Source: Phylloscopus collybita
Lineage: Eukaryota > Chordata > Aves > Passeriformes > Phylloscopidae
DNA length: 64,000 bases
Assembly: GCA_027886175.1 (NCBI GenBank)
Contig: JAJNNQ010000016.1
Span: forward strand, 1,555,001-1,619,000
Reading direction: 5' to 3'
This document shows, piece after piece, positions 23,836 to 36,140 of the stretch. The notes under the pieces are model-generated. The model made no database searches. It saw only the letters and a list, made by a program, of their open reading frames with translations, and was not told where the DNA came from. The number at the start of each line of letters is the position of its first letter. Position 1 is the first letter of the stretch. Made by a program: the position numbers and the translations under genes.

Positions 23836-26800
23836 GGAAGAAATAGGAGAAGCTTCCATGAAATGGAATTTAAACTTCCTAGCTCTCCTGGTTAAGATGG
23901 AAGGAAGTGTCTTATGATGTTAGGAAAGGTCACCTGTGTTTAAACATGATGCAGAAGTGATGTGCAGGGAGGATGAACAATTCCTTCTGTCAACATCACG
24001 GGCTCTACAGCTGGTTTGGGTTCTCCAAAATGGGAAAGCTTCTATGAAATTTCCAATATTTTTTTTAGTTCAGTAAGAAAGTGCCACTGTTTCTCTTAGG
24101 AGAAAGGAAAATGTTTAGTCATGACACAGGGAAATAGGAAGGGATATGGAGCCCTTTCCAAAGTCCAAAAATAAACATTTCTGTTCACTCTGCTCTCAGA
24201 GTGCTCACACAAACTAACAAGCACTCCTTTGGGAGACTTAGGACATGGGGACATTTTTGGTGGCAAGCTGATAATTTTTGGCCCAGCTTCTGCTTTGGCA
24301 CCTGTTTGACCTGGCAATTTAAGCTCCTTTCTGAGAAGCAGGGTTTGTCTCTTCCCTGTGTTGGAAATTGGAATCTCAGTGGGAATTTGTGATCCCAGCA
24401 ACTTGCAAACAGCCTTTGTCCTTCCACGTCTGTCCTCCTAACCCCTGCAGAATTTAAAATGGACAGGAGCCTCCTAAGCTTGTGCCATTTCACTGACTTT
24501 TACTCCCAGCACCACCAGTAACAATAAAAGCAGTGAAATGAAAGCTGAAACAAGCTGCTGCTTTGGCATAATAGCTTGGAAGTCCTTTATCCATAGTTAA
24601 TATGCACCTGCTGCACTCTCAAATAAACACCCCAAACAGGGAGCAGAATAAAAAACGTGCCCAACACATATCTGAAAATAGCACAAATTATCTTTGATGT
24701 GATTTTAACATCCTCACTAGCTCTGTGTGTGTGTGTGCTCCCCACATCTGGGATCTGTTGTCTGTTGGTCATATTCCTTTGAATGCCATCTTAGGCGTTT
24801 GAAAAAATGGAAAAAAGTCTTCCTGCAGCACTGGGAATTACAAAGAAGAGTAGGGTTAACTCTTTGTAGATGAACAAACAATGACTGAATTCAGTGCCAG
24901 CATATTCTCTTGTATCCTTTATGTTTTAGTTTTCAGTTACTTTGTAGGAATTAGGAACTATTTCTAAAGAACATAAGGAGGGTGTGGTTGGATTTATGCC
25001 TTGAACCGTGTTGTTGGTTCCTTAAGTCTATACCTTTACCCTGGAATGCTGATCATTTGTGGCATCCCAAGCACAGAACAAAACACAAAAACTCCACCAG
25101 CATTCAAGGCATGCAGGGATCTTTGGGGTGAGGAATGAGGAATCTCTTATTCCCACAGAAGTGCATTTTGGACACCAATCATAGCCTGCATTGTTCCAGA
25201 TGTTGTTGATAAATTTATGCACCTCATCTTGTCCTTTGGCCTCCCCATGTGATGAATTAATTCCTCAAGTTTAGTGTAGAAAGAGTAAGAAAAAAAAAAT
25301 ACTTCAGAAATTCAGTTTCTCTTAAATTTACTGAAGTTTAGTTTTCAAATGGTTTTAGGTCTTTTTATTCATGTCTGTAGTAGTAACACCTGTGCATCCT
25401 CTACTTCCAAAAGCAGTAAGTTGAGTTATGGATCTGACTCCACTGGGATCAGAATTATGGATTTGGATTAGGAAGATTTCTTCCTTTTTCACTTGCACTT
25501 CTCTTTTCACTGTGCCCTTCCTGGCTGCACATTTGAATGAGTTGGCCTGCCTTAAATCATTATTAAATCTCCCATTTTACTCGAAAGCTATACTTTTGGT
25601 GAGTTGATTTTTTTAAATGACATTAAGCTCCCGGTGCATTTGGTGTAGACCAGACAACTTAAATAAGAAAACCTCACCTGGAATGAAAAGAGAGCCTATT
25701 CTTTCACAGCTGGTACTCTGCTGTTTCCCTGTCTTTTCTCCCTCTTTGGAAAGTGATGTTACAGTGTTAAGTGCAGATTTCCATTTGGTGTGACTTTAAT
25801 GGGGGTTTTCAAGCTGTTCTATTTTCCAGATTGTCCCCTGCTCAGTGCTTTGCTCGTGCTCTGTAAACAGAGTGACTCAGATGTGTTGTGTTGAGTACAG
25901 GCTTGTTGGCAAAGCTGAGAAGTTAAGCTCAGCTTTCTGAAAATATTGTTTTCAAAAATCTCTTGCAGGTTATTTGGTGAGTCAAACACAAGTGGAGCTC
26001 TGACTTAGAGAATCTCCCCAGCCAGCCTGAGGCCTGTGCATCACCCCCTGCCCGCTCACAACACTCACATCAGAGCTAAATGTTAATAGCATTAATTCTG
26101 TGCATTAATAAATATGAATGTATTAGGGCTGGAGCTTGAGGCTGGGCTTTCACACACAGAATTCATCTCATCCTCCTGCTTTAAATGAGACTTGCATGGC
26201 CACCTCCAGTAGCCTGGTTAATGACATTATGATGTGTGAGTTAATTTGGAAAGATTTTTTAAAGGGTGGAATTTTCTGTGGAATTGTTTGAGTTTATGAA
26301 GGGCTGTGTTAAGCACTGTGTCAATTGAATTACCTTTTCCCCATCCTGCAGAATCCCTGCCAATCTTTGGAGAATATAAAGATCCCATTTACATAAGCTT
26401 TTGTCCATTCATAAAATCTGGTAACAGGAGTCTTGACTAACATTTTAATACACAAATAAAGGACCAACTTTACCTCCTTTATTAACAATTATTGGTTCAC
26501 TTTGTTGCTGTAGTTATTTCTCAAAAGAAATAAATGAATGTCTCTAAGGGAAAAAAGACTTTTTTTTTCAAACAAGGATTTTTTTTTTTCAAAAAAGAAT
26601 ATTTTTTCAAATAAGAGTATTTTTGATAGATACTCTCTTTTTTTTTTTGGACAGATATGTCCTTGAAAATATTTCACCAGTTAGTTTTGGGAGTGATTTG
26701 TGGTCCTGGGAATTACTAAGCCAAATAATTCAGCTCTCACATATCACAGTGTCCTAGCCCATCAGGGTTGAATGCCCTTAGTAAATATTATGGCTTTGTT

Positions 26801-27663
26801 GGACAGGAAAAGAACAAGTTGGAAAACCAACAGGATTGAAAATTGCTGCACACCAGACTGGGAAAATAACATTCCCATTATCACATTCAAAGGATTATAG
26901 CAGCTGGGTAGACTTTCAGGTTGTAGAAGCTTCTCCTTGCTGATCATAAAACGATGCAGGATAAATATTTGTAAAACTTTGTGTGCACCTCCTCAGGTGG
27001 AGTAATTTTTCAGATGAAAAAATGTGACCAAAAGAAGAAAGTCTGAGCTCAGAGCCTACACTCTGAGAGGCAAAATAAATGAGCCACAGCTTAGAATGAA
27101 GTGATGTGTGTGCCATGTGATAGAAACACATCCCTGCAGGGCTCACAGTGCCTAACCCCTCTTTTCCCAGCTCTACAACTTCCTGTGTTCCACATCCATT
27201 CCAGACCCACTCCCGTTGTTCAAGTATTTATTTCAGCGTTCCTTCTTTGTTTTTAATTAAACCCATTAGAGCCCTAATGAAAGGTGGCTTTGCCTTGCCA
27301 TTTTGGTCCAGAGGAGAGGTGCAGGTTTGAAACCAATACTCTGCTTGCCCACACCTTCCCCCTCTTGCCACATTTCTCCTGTGTGGTTTTGGTTCATGTG
27401 AAATAAATTCTTCTCCCATCAGCAGCTCTGATCTGCCTACGTGTCCAGAGGATTTCAAATCCCAAAGGGAGCGTGGGGGTCTGAACCAGGGATCAGCCTG
27501 CTGGAGCACTTTACAACATGTACAGAGCGGGGATGCTTTGATCCAGGAAAACAGATTAAATTTCATCTGAATTTCCAGCAGGACTTCATACAGGGGAGAG
27601 GCAAGGGCCTGAGCATCAAGTGCTCTGACCTACTGATCCTCCTCTGTTGTGTTAGAAAAATTT
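23836..27663. other. Unique non-coding DNA, no gene seen
   Basis: About 3.8 kb without a recognisable gene. T-rich runs occur at 26562-26650. The stretch around 26070-26350 is rich in TTAATTC/ATTAATAA words typical of non-coding regulatory sequence, but I cannot support a function. Confidence 0.65.
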
Positions 27664-27874
27664 CTCCTGCAGGAGGAGAAATAGTGAAAAAAAAAAAAGT
27701 GAGTTTTACACCTGTGCTTTCTCAGTGTTGTTATAAAACTACCACCAGCCACTCTTTTTCTCCTTCAAGAGGAGAAATGGTGACATTTTTTTCACATAGC
27801 GAAAAAAAAAAAAGTGAGTTTTGCACCCATGGGTTCTCAATGTTGTTACAAAACTGCCACCAGCCACTCTTCTT
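27664..27874 (+). repeat. Imperfect tandem duplication (96 + 115 bp)
   Basis: Unit 1 (27664-27759) and unit 2 (27760-27874) share a run of 12 A followed by GTGAGTTTT, then a TTGTTA-AAAACT-CCACCAGCCACTCTT phrase. Unit 2 has an extra 19 or so bases before its A run. The next copy's first word (CTCCTTCTGC) follows at once, hinting at an older third unit. Confidence 0.92.
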
Positions 27875-28862
27875 CTCCTTCTGCTTTCTGCCTCCAAAGG
27901 ATGGGACATCGTCCTGCCTTCTAGAGCTGCACTTGATGGAGGCAAATGAGGTGTGCCACAGAATAAAAAAGGGAAATATTATCATGGGACAATAGCTTTC
28001 CATTCTTCCAGCTCGGCAGGCAAAGAGCAGATATTGGCTGGCACTGTGGAACAGAACTGAATGCCACACAGAATGCTGACAGGCATTCCTGCTGGGAGTG
28101 CTTGTAGTGGCAACAGGTAATTGCTCCTACTCCTGCTCTGGAAGGTCACTCTGGATTGAAACACAGATGCTCCCATCTCCAAGTGCAGTCAGAGAGGGAA
28201 GAAAAGGCAGCCTGCTTTGATGGGAGCCTGCTGCTGCCAAAGGAAATTCAGGATAATATCTTCCCGAGCCTTCTGCTACTATGGAAAGAAGATTAAAGGA
28301 TAAGTGGCTGATGCTGTTCCATTGACTCCAGCCCCCCAAAACAAAACGGCAGAATTCTTTTCTGTGGCAGTTTTTGATGTGCTGGTTGGCAGCAGTGGGA
28401 TGGCTTCCATCAGAGAGTTAAAGGAGCAGATGGGGAAATGGGTTTTACTCTGCAGGGAGGAATTCTGCATTCCAGGGCAAGAGGTGTGAGGAAGGTAGAA
28501 ATTGGTATTCTGACTAATTGCTCTGTGAGTTCAGGTAAGTCATGCTTTTCCAGCATTTTCAAACAAAACTGCCTGAAATCAGGTCATTGCAATATTGAGG
28601 CTTGCCTTGAAAGAAATGAAGAATGGCCAGAGCCCTGCAGACACATGGAACATTTTTCCAGTTGAGAACTTGTGGGGAACCCTCACTATTAGGGAGAATT
28701 TGCTGCTTTCAGAAAAAGAAGTGATGGCGTGCTGTTGTTCTCTAAAAAAACCCTTTGAAATCAGCCAAAGTTTGAAAATTCTATCCTCAACATGCAACCA
28801 GTTTCATGTGCAGGAGAAATGTGAAGAAATATCAATTTCTGATCCAGCTCTGCCTCCTGGAA
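27875..28862. other. Unique non-coding DNA
   Basis: No gene recognised. A 185-residue open frame begins at 28595 and runs to 29152 into the CpG-rich patch. It has no domain I know, and its composition (many Ser, Leu, Pro, Cys) is what random reading gives. Confidence 0.55.
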
Positions 28863-29222
28863 CGAGTAGGGCGCTACTCAGGCAGAGAGAGGGTGGCTGC
28901 CCGCCTAATTGCCCCGAATCGCTGCCGATTTACTGCACAGCTAAGGGGCACAAACGACCTGTAAATGTCGGTGCTAAAAAAGCACTTTTGTGGTGGGCAT
29001 CACCTCCTTCTGCCAGGATACAGGCGCGTCATTCCTCTTCCTGCCTGCCTATCCTACCCTGCTGGAATCCACTTCTAAATCCCTTGCAGAGCCAAGGCGG
29101 ATTCTTTCTGCTAAGCCACAAGCAAGGACTCTCGAGGTTTTTCGTTCTCTGAGATCCGAGCATCCTTTTCCTCCCTTCCCGAAGGACTGAATATGTGTGT
29201 GTGTTGCTGTCTTCACTTCTCG
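28863..29222. promoter_or_regulatory. CpG-rich patch, candidate regulatory region
   Basis: By hand I count about 16 CpG in 360 bases, while flanking kilobases have very few. The patch contains words such as AATCGCTGCCGATT and AACGACCTGTAAATGTCGG that do not look repetitive. Preserved CpG in an otherwise depleted region suggests an unmethylated element (enhancer or small promoter). There is no TATA box or clear transcript structure, and the call is inference. Confidence 0.35.
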
Positions 29223-29689
29223 CAGCAGGAATATCAGCATAGGTTTAATCCTGCAAAGGCACACAGACTTTATTGTTTTCCCCGTTGTTACTGACCAAAA
29301 TGCTAAGTGAGTTTGGTGAGACTCGATTTAAATCTTCAAGCAAAATCACCTTACAGGGTAAGGAGAGCATAGAATTAAATGCTTGTGCAATGTCAAAATA
29401 CAAAAGGTTCCAGCCAGTTGGAGAGCAAGCAATGAACAGAATGACTTCAAGATGCAGGAGAAATTTAAATGCCCTGGAGGGATACTAATTCAGAGAGATG
29501 GTAACAGGGATTACTACTTGTTTCTTTTTGTGGCCTGAAAGGAATCAAGCAGCCCAGACCTGTTGCCTGTGTGTGCACTAAGCTGCAGTCACAATCCAGA
29601 AGGGAAAATGTTAACCATCCCTCTTGCCTTCATGCTGCCTCCTCCAACCTCTTCTGCCCCTCCTCTTCCTCTAATTAAACAGCTTTGGG
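29223..29689. other. Unique non-coding DNA
   Basis: Nothing recognised between the CpG-rich patch and the direct duplication. Confidence 0.6.
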
Positions 29690-29917
29690 GCCCAAGGAAT
29701 CTTCTCATCCCTACTCCATGCCATGGTTGCCTCATTCAATATTTGCTCAAATGAACAGGTCAAGTCCAGCCTTTCTTTTTTGGGTTTCTTTGGTGAGTTG
29801 GGAAAGTCTCTTCCAGCCCTCCAGCACTGAGTGAAACCCTGGCTTGGAGTGAAATTGGTGGCAGATGTGCCAAGTTCAACACAGCCACGGCTTCCTCACC
29901 TGAGTGCATTAATTTTA
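29690..29917 (+). repeat. Direct duplication, copy 1
   Basis: 228 bases that recur at 32157-32371 in the same orientation. By eye the copies differ at about eight positions in 215 aligned bases plus one 13-base indel within a T/G-rich run. They share GCCCAAGGAATCTTCTCATC at the left edge and GCATTAATTTTA at the right. No terminal inverted repeats or target duplications were found. Confidence 0.97.
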
Positions 29918-30767
29918 TGGAAGACAAATCTCCCATCCTCTTTGGAGGATCTCCTCCCATCCCCTTTTTGCTTGGGTGTGTGATTTCCTAAGGGAGTTTT
30001 CCTCTGCTCGCTTTTCCCTTCCCTCCTTCCCATCTTCCACTTACTGGGGGGTTTCTTCTGGCCCACTTCACCTCCAGTTTGGGAGAGGGAATTGCACTTT
30101 GGCATCTCAGCCCGGAAATTCTGCTGACCCCTGATTCCATTTCAGCTGCCTGAGATGCTCAGCCCTCTGCTCTCCTGCTTTGCAATGTTTCTGCTGCCAC
30201 ATTTCATGGAAGAGAGTCAAAAGATGGAAGGATAATCTGTGAGTCACTTGTGCAGAGACGACTTGCAGATTTTCTTCTTTCCACCCAATTTTTTTTTTTT
30301 TCCTCTATCCTGCCAATCTTTTCTTTCAGTTTCTTCTGTGAAGGGGTGAGAATTCCTTTGAAAAAGAACATTGAATGCCTCTCATTGCGGAGTATTTTTA
30401 AAATATTATCAATACTTACAGAAGAATGGCTCCACTTTCATCTGCAGAGCCTATCTAAAGGATTTTTTTTTCTTCTTTTTGTCAGAAAACATAATCTTAT
30501 CACAGAGATTTTAGAGCCCTATTCATGACAGCTTAGACAGGGAGATTATATACCCTTTGAGCTCTGCTGCTCTGATTAGAAGCTGACTTTTCCCTCATGT
30601 GCTTGTGCTTTTTCTGTTCTGCCCCACGCCTCCTTCTCCCCCACCCTCTGCCATGTTGATCAAACTTGGTTTGACCAAGGAGATACTGCAGTCTGCTGAT
30701 TTAGGACACTGAGGAAATATTAGATATTGGGGATAGGGGGTGTCTTGGTGCTGGCTGAGTGGGTTGA
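29918..30767. other. Unique non-coding DNA
   Basis: No gene recognised. A run of T lies at about 30290-30301. Confidence 0.6.
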
Positions 30768-30924
30768 GTATAATTTATATGTATATCATTATATACAATA
30801 TATAATTATATCTATTAATTCATATATTATATATTACATATTATATAATATATAATATACAATATACAATATATATAATATAATATAACATATAACATAT
30901 AACATATAACATATAACATATAAC

Positions 30925-30970
<46 letters not shown>

Positions 30971-31005
30971 AAATTATTTAAATATAATTTAAATTTATAA
31001 TTTAG
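30768..31005. repeat. AT satellite with 7-mer and (TA)n
   Basis: About 240 bases of nearly pure A/T. The left part is irregular TATA/ATTATA, the middle a short array of the 7-mer ATATAAC (about six copies near 30885-30925), then about 20 TA repeats (30927-30967), then ATTTAAA words. It is strongly self-complementary and expected to form cruciforms and vary in length. Confidence 0.95.
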
Positions 31006-32156
31006 CACTGCCCTGGACACTTTGTTTTTGAAATTATCACGTGCTCTGGAAGTTGCTGCTGGTGGCATACACTTGCCTTGTTGTCATGTGAGCCTATCAG
31101 TGGCTGTCTAGACAGAGAAGAGGAACTCTCAAAAGAGAAATGAGAGAGAATATTATATCGTTTTATTTTAATATATTTGCTGATAGCACTGTTTTGAATC
31201 TATCTGTTGGGTTGATCTTTTTTTTTTTTTTTTTTGATCTGCCCATGAATTAGTTATTGCCATATGTTCTATAAGTAGAATTTGTGTCACTGTTCAACAC
31301 TCATCATTGGACTACGAGACTTGACAGCGTTTTTCAGTTCTCCTCTTTGACATTTTTAGGATAAAGATGTTTTTGCAGTGGCTTGGTTTATTACGTAGTC
31401 AAAGCTGCTGTCAGAGCCACCCCAGGCAGCCCATCCTTGGTTTGTGACGTCTCAATAATTGAAAACCATAATTTAAAATAGGGACAAGGTCACTAAATTA
31501 ATGTGGTTAGTGAAATAAAGTGGATTGTTTGCAGATAATCTCAGAATCTAACAGGTAAATGATCCTCTTTTGAGTAAGGTTAAGAACTGGGAAATAACTT
31601 AAAATATGATTTCAAATTTAAAAATTGTTAGATGACTGATCAGCTGACATTTTGTCATTCTTCCAGAGAATACTGGAGCTTTCACAGCTCTTAGAGCATA
31701 AATCTGAAAGGCTGCACAAGGCTTCAAGATTTCCTTCAGAAAGCAAGCTACGAATAATAAAGGGCACATGCAGCCTCCTATTTTGATTTATTTCTGCAAT
31801 GTAACATATTCCATGAAATTCCACAGTACCTATTGCAGTTGGAGTGAGTTACTTCTTCATTTGATTTTATTTTTTTTATAGGCTAGGAGCGTTAGTCACT
31901 ATAATAAAAATGAAATGTGTAATTTCTAACTAGAGGAGCTTAGCATGTTTATGTTGCTAGCAAGGCGTGTTTGCATGGAAAAACTCGTAGAAAGCTGACC
32001 CCACACTGGGAAAATTGCTGATCTCCAAACAGAATCCCAAACAACTTAACACAAATATTTTTCTGAATTCATTTGTGAGGTCACCTTGCACATTCTGAGA
32101 CAGTATTTCATTGCATGTTGGCCACGAGAATGGTTGTGCCTCCAAAATGTTCTGTT
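31006..32156. other. Unique non-coding DNA
   Basis: No gene seen. A poly(T) run lies at 31219-31235. Confidence 0.6.
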
Positions 32157-32371
32157 GCCCAAGGAATCTTCTCATCCCTACTCCATGCCATGGTTGCTTC
32201 ATTCAATATTTGCTCAAATGAACATGTCAAGCCCAGCCTTTCTTTGTTGAGTTGGAAAAGTCTCTTCCAGCCCTCCAGCACTGAGTGAAACCCTGGCTTT
32301 GACTGAAATTGGTGGCAGATGTGCCAAGTTCAACACAGCCATGGCTTCCTCACCTGAATGCATTAATTTTA
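32157..32371 (+). repeat. Direct duplication, copy 2
   Basis: Partner of 29690-29917, about 2.5 kb downstream. It lacks the 13-base insertion of copy 1. Homology ends sharply on both sides. Confidence 0.97.
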
Positions 32372-33689
32372 CATTCATTAACAATTCTAAAACCAATCAT
32401 GATCTCTTCTGTCTCAAAGGTGCCATGGCTCGATTAATCATCTTTAAATATCTGAACAGTTTGGGATGAAGTAGATGGGAAGTATTACTCTTACTACTTC
32501 AGTGCATACCCTAAAAATATGTCTCCATTTCTTTTGCATTTACCTGAAGGAAGGTGATAATAAACTCTTACAGCCATGGTGAACTTTCACTCACCCCATC
32601 TTCCCAAGGAGAATCTGGCTGCTCATGTCTCTTTACTGGGTGAAAAACTGGCTGCCATGGCTTGCCCAATTCCATTTGCTTTCCTTTCTGCATTCCCTTG
32701 TTTTCTTATTTTCCTGAACCAATTCTTTGTAAAGTGACTTTATTCTGTGGTGTGTCCTGAAGTGCCTTGACTCCTGAATCTGAACCCAGGTGAGAACTTA
32801 TGGTGCTGTTAATATAATCAGCAACATCCCAAATGTTTGTTTTACCAAATGTTTGTTCAGCTCTGTAGGAGCATTTAACACTTGCTACATCACTGATGGG
32901 GCATTTCTATGAAATTAGCTAAAAATATTCCAGATGTTCTTAGAAATGGGAGACACTCTGGTTGTAAAGTAATGCTGTACTGTCCTGGTGGTCTGGATGT
33001 GGAGCTAAGCAGGTTTGCCACCCTCAGGCTGCAGTGGCTCTGTGGCTTATCCCCTTTCTCAGCAGAACAGGAAGGGCTGGCTGCAGATTTCTCACACTTT
33101 AATTCTCTTTGAACAGAGCTGTTTGCACGAAGCCTCAAAATGGAATTGTTTTTCCTGTGCTTCTCCTTTGTTGCATATTAAGATTTAATTAGCAAAAGAA
33201 AGATCCTGTTACCTCGGCACTAAAAGTGAGGCTGGCTAAGGGACCTGATAAATATAAAATGAAATGCACAGTCAACCTTTAGGCTGGTCATGATGCTGTT
33301 ACCTAAATATTGTTGTAACTTCTATCATTGTCTTGGGCTATAGAACAAAAAGAACTCGGATTTGATTGATTTTGAAATGTCCCAGAGTGTCTGGCACGAC
33401 TTGTTTTTGGTGAGTGTGCCGAAGTCAAAATGCCTGAACTAAAGAGACAACTGCTCCTAGCAAGCTTTATTTGGGGTTTTCTTTGCTTCAAGTGTCCTGT
33501 CTTCAGAATGGGAACTGAGCTGGAATCCAAGTTGAACTTTAACCAAGGAAAACAATTCTCTAAGCATACTTTAATCACCCATAAATATTCTCATGGCTCT
33601 GAGGAGTGTCTTTCAGAGGAATCTGTTTCTTAAGGAGCAGAAGGCTTTTCCCCTATGGTACTGGAAATTGTGTATCTTGGGTTTGGTGC
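32372..33689. other. Unique non-coding DNA
   Basis: No gene recognised. Ordinary sequence up to the LTR. Confidence 0.6.
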
Positions 33690-34352
33690 TGGTTAACTCT
33701 TTCCCCGAGGTCAGGGTGGGTTTTGTCCTTTGCCCTCTGAAAAGCCCCAGGCTGAATGCAGGAACAACACGGAGTCTTCAGATGTTCCTTTCAAGGATTT
33801 TCTCTTGTTTATTATATCTTATCCTGTCCCTTTTTCCCTGTGCCTGACCAAGGTCTTCACAGGACAGGCATCAGGGGATGACTCCTGCCCCTGACGTGGG
33901 CTCATCCTTTTTTATACAGATAGTTACATACAGACTATTTACAATTACCAACCACTATCTACATTCTATACTAAACAGGTTACTTCTACACTAACCCAAT
34001 CCCTCTAAAGCTACTTTGTGCCACCATCACAGCAGAAGATGGAGATGAAGAAGAAGGAGAAGACCCCAGGGCACCGCCCAGAATCCTCCATCCTGTCCCC
34101 ATTCACCCCTGATCTAGAAACCCAAATGTGAAAACTGTACTACTCTTTATTACGCTTTGTGGCTTGTAACTCTTCTCTCAATGTTGTAAGTCTTTTCCAT
34201 GGACTAAAGTCAAAGCCCTTGCCTTCCTGGGCTCTGTGCCAGGGTCTACACCCCCCCTGTACAGATCCAGACTCCCCTGAACAGGTTTTAAACCCCCCTG
34301 TCCAGGTTTCTGACTGTCCAGGGCATCCAAAGGAATGCCCTGGACTCCAACA
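33690..34352 (-). mobile_element. Solo LTR (minus strand) with 5-bp direct repeats
   Basis: 663 bases running TGGTTAAC...CTCCAACA on the plus strand, flanked by GGTGC at 33685-33689 and 34353-34357. Minus-strand signals are in the right order: a TATAAAA-like box (as TTTTTTATA at about 33908) and a polyadenylation signal AATAAA (as TTTATT at 33808-33813), roughly 100 bases apart. The 5' end of the LTR carries a perfect 11-bp hairpin (34316-34345). The family looks like one seen in songbird genomes, but I cannot name it with certainty. No internal genes are present. Confidence 0.75.
34316..34345. repeat. Perfect 11-bp hairpin at LTR end
   Basis: GTCCAGGGCAT and ATGCCCTGGAC are exact reverse complements around the 8-base loop CCAAAGGA, just inside the LTR edge. 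In the LTR's own orientation it lies seven bases from the first base. Confidence 0.97.
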
Positions 34353-36140
34353 GGTGCAGAGCTAGAAGGTAACACAGATAAACACAGGAAAATATGTTAC
34401 TTTGTTCAGTTGTTGTTTTGGGGTGAGAGGCACGAAGCCAAAATTAGATGGACATTTTCCCAGTGGGATACATAAGGAGTGGCAATAAAAGGGCTCCTGG
34501 TATCTGCAGCTTCGAGGATGCCTCAAATATTTATTACAATTATTGCCACAACAATGGAAAGGGATTTTGGTAACACGCCCTCTGCAAAATCTCTTGACTA
34601 TTGTTTCCACTTAGTTTTGGTTGCTAGGTCCTGTTTCTACACACGACATCTTTCTGGTTGGTTTTGTGCCAGGATGTCTCAGCAGCAATATTTCATCTTG
34701 CTCTGATACTCATCTGTTAATACAGCAATGGGCATCTCACACACCCCCTCTCTGGCCAATTTGGTTCTCAAATCATGCTCGGAGAACACATACTGAGGTT
34801 GCTGGGATGTTACAAGACACACCTGAACTTTTCTGACAGCAAATCAAATACGTTCCATCCAGCTTACGGTGAAATTTGAGATGTGCAGCTAAAATTTTGA
34901 ATGTGCTTGCTCTTGCAGCTTCCAATTCTCTTTGTTAGAGAGAATCACACAAGTGATTTGTTTTTAGGGTTTAGGAACAGGATATCTCTTGAGAGGATTA
35001 GGTTTTGCAACAGTTTCATGCGGTTTGCAAATGAAAGAGGATTTCTTTGGTCCGTGTTATTATTTATTGCAACATTTTCTAGAAACATTACTTGAAATAA
35101 AACTTGTCTTTTGAAAAACTGAAATTTTCCTTCAAAAAAAAAAAAAAAACCAACAAAAAACAACCCATTACCAGTGTTTTGTTTTCTTTGGAAGAGAAAG
35201 CAAAATATTTAGTTTTGAGTCTGGTTAATCTGAAACAAGCTGTTGTTGGTGTTGTGTTGAACTGTACAGGAACATCTTCCTTTTGCTGTTGATTTCCTGA
35301 GCTGATTTGATGCCTCACAAGAGAAATAGTTGAAGTATCTGCTGCCTCTCTCCTCTGCAGGGATTAGCCTTGGTCTGCAGCACACTCACAGCCTGTTCTC
35401 TGGGTGTACACTGAGCATCCATCATAGGAGATCTAATCCCTGGAATGTGACTTCAAACACCCCAAACACATCCAAGGAGCAACATCTCAGCTTGCAAGGC
35501 TCCCCACCAATGTCATCTTAAACTTAAAGAGTTTTCTTCTCAACAGATACTCCCAAACATAAATAGTGCAACAATTCTGAACATTTTTTAATGAACATCT
35601 ACAAACAATTGCTGGAAATATTTAGTTATTATTAAATTATTAAATTTAGTTTATTCGTAATTATTAGTAAGTTAGTTATTAGTAACTATTAAATTAAAGC
35701 CTTGACCTTCAGCATGTTTTAGGTACAACTGTGCCGGAGAGGTGGTTTTTGTTGGTCATTCTGAGTGGACAGGTATGAAAAAAAGTGCAAGAGGAATTGC
35801 ATTTACTGGTATGAAATCTTGCAACACAGAATAGAATACTTCTTAGAAGACTATAAATATAATTCAAATTCCTCTGACCACCACTCCTTGGCAGGTAGTC
35901 TGCAGTTTCTGGAGCACACAGCTGCTGTTAGTGCATTGATTTTTGTGGTTGGTTCACTGAGTAGCTGCTCGTGGGAGTTCTCTCTCTCTCTTCAGACTCT
36001 TGCCAATGTTTTTTTTTTTTTTGTTGTTGTGTATTAATTGGGTTCTCCCATTGCTTGGAGCCTTTAACTGTGTTGCTGGGACAGCTCTAAAGCTTTTCCA
36101 GCAGGCAACAAGAAGAAGGCTGATGGAAACTCCTCACTTG
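34353..36140. other. Unique non-coding DNA
   Basis: No gene recognised. It includes poly(A) near 35136-35150, an AT-rich TTAGTTATTA-type patch at 35620-35695, and poly(T) near 36009-36021. Confidence 0.6.
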
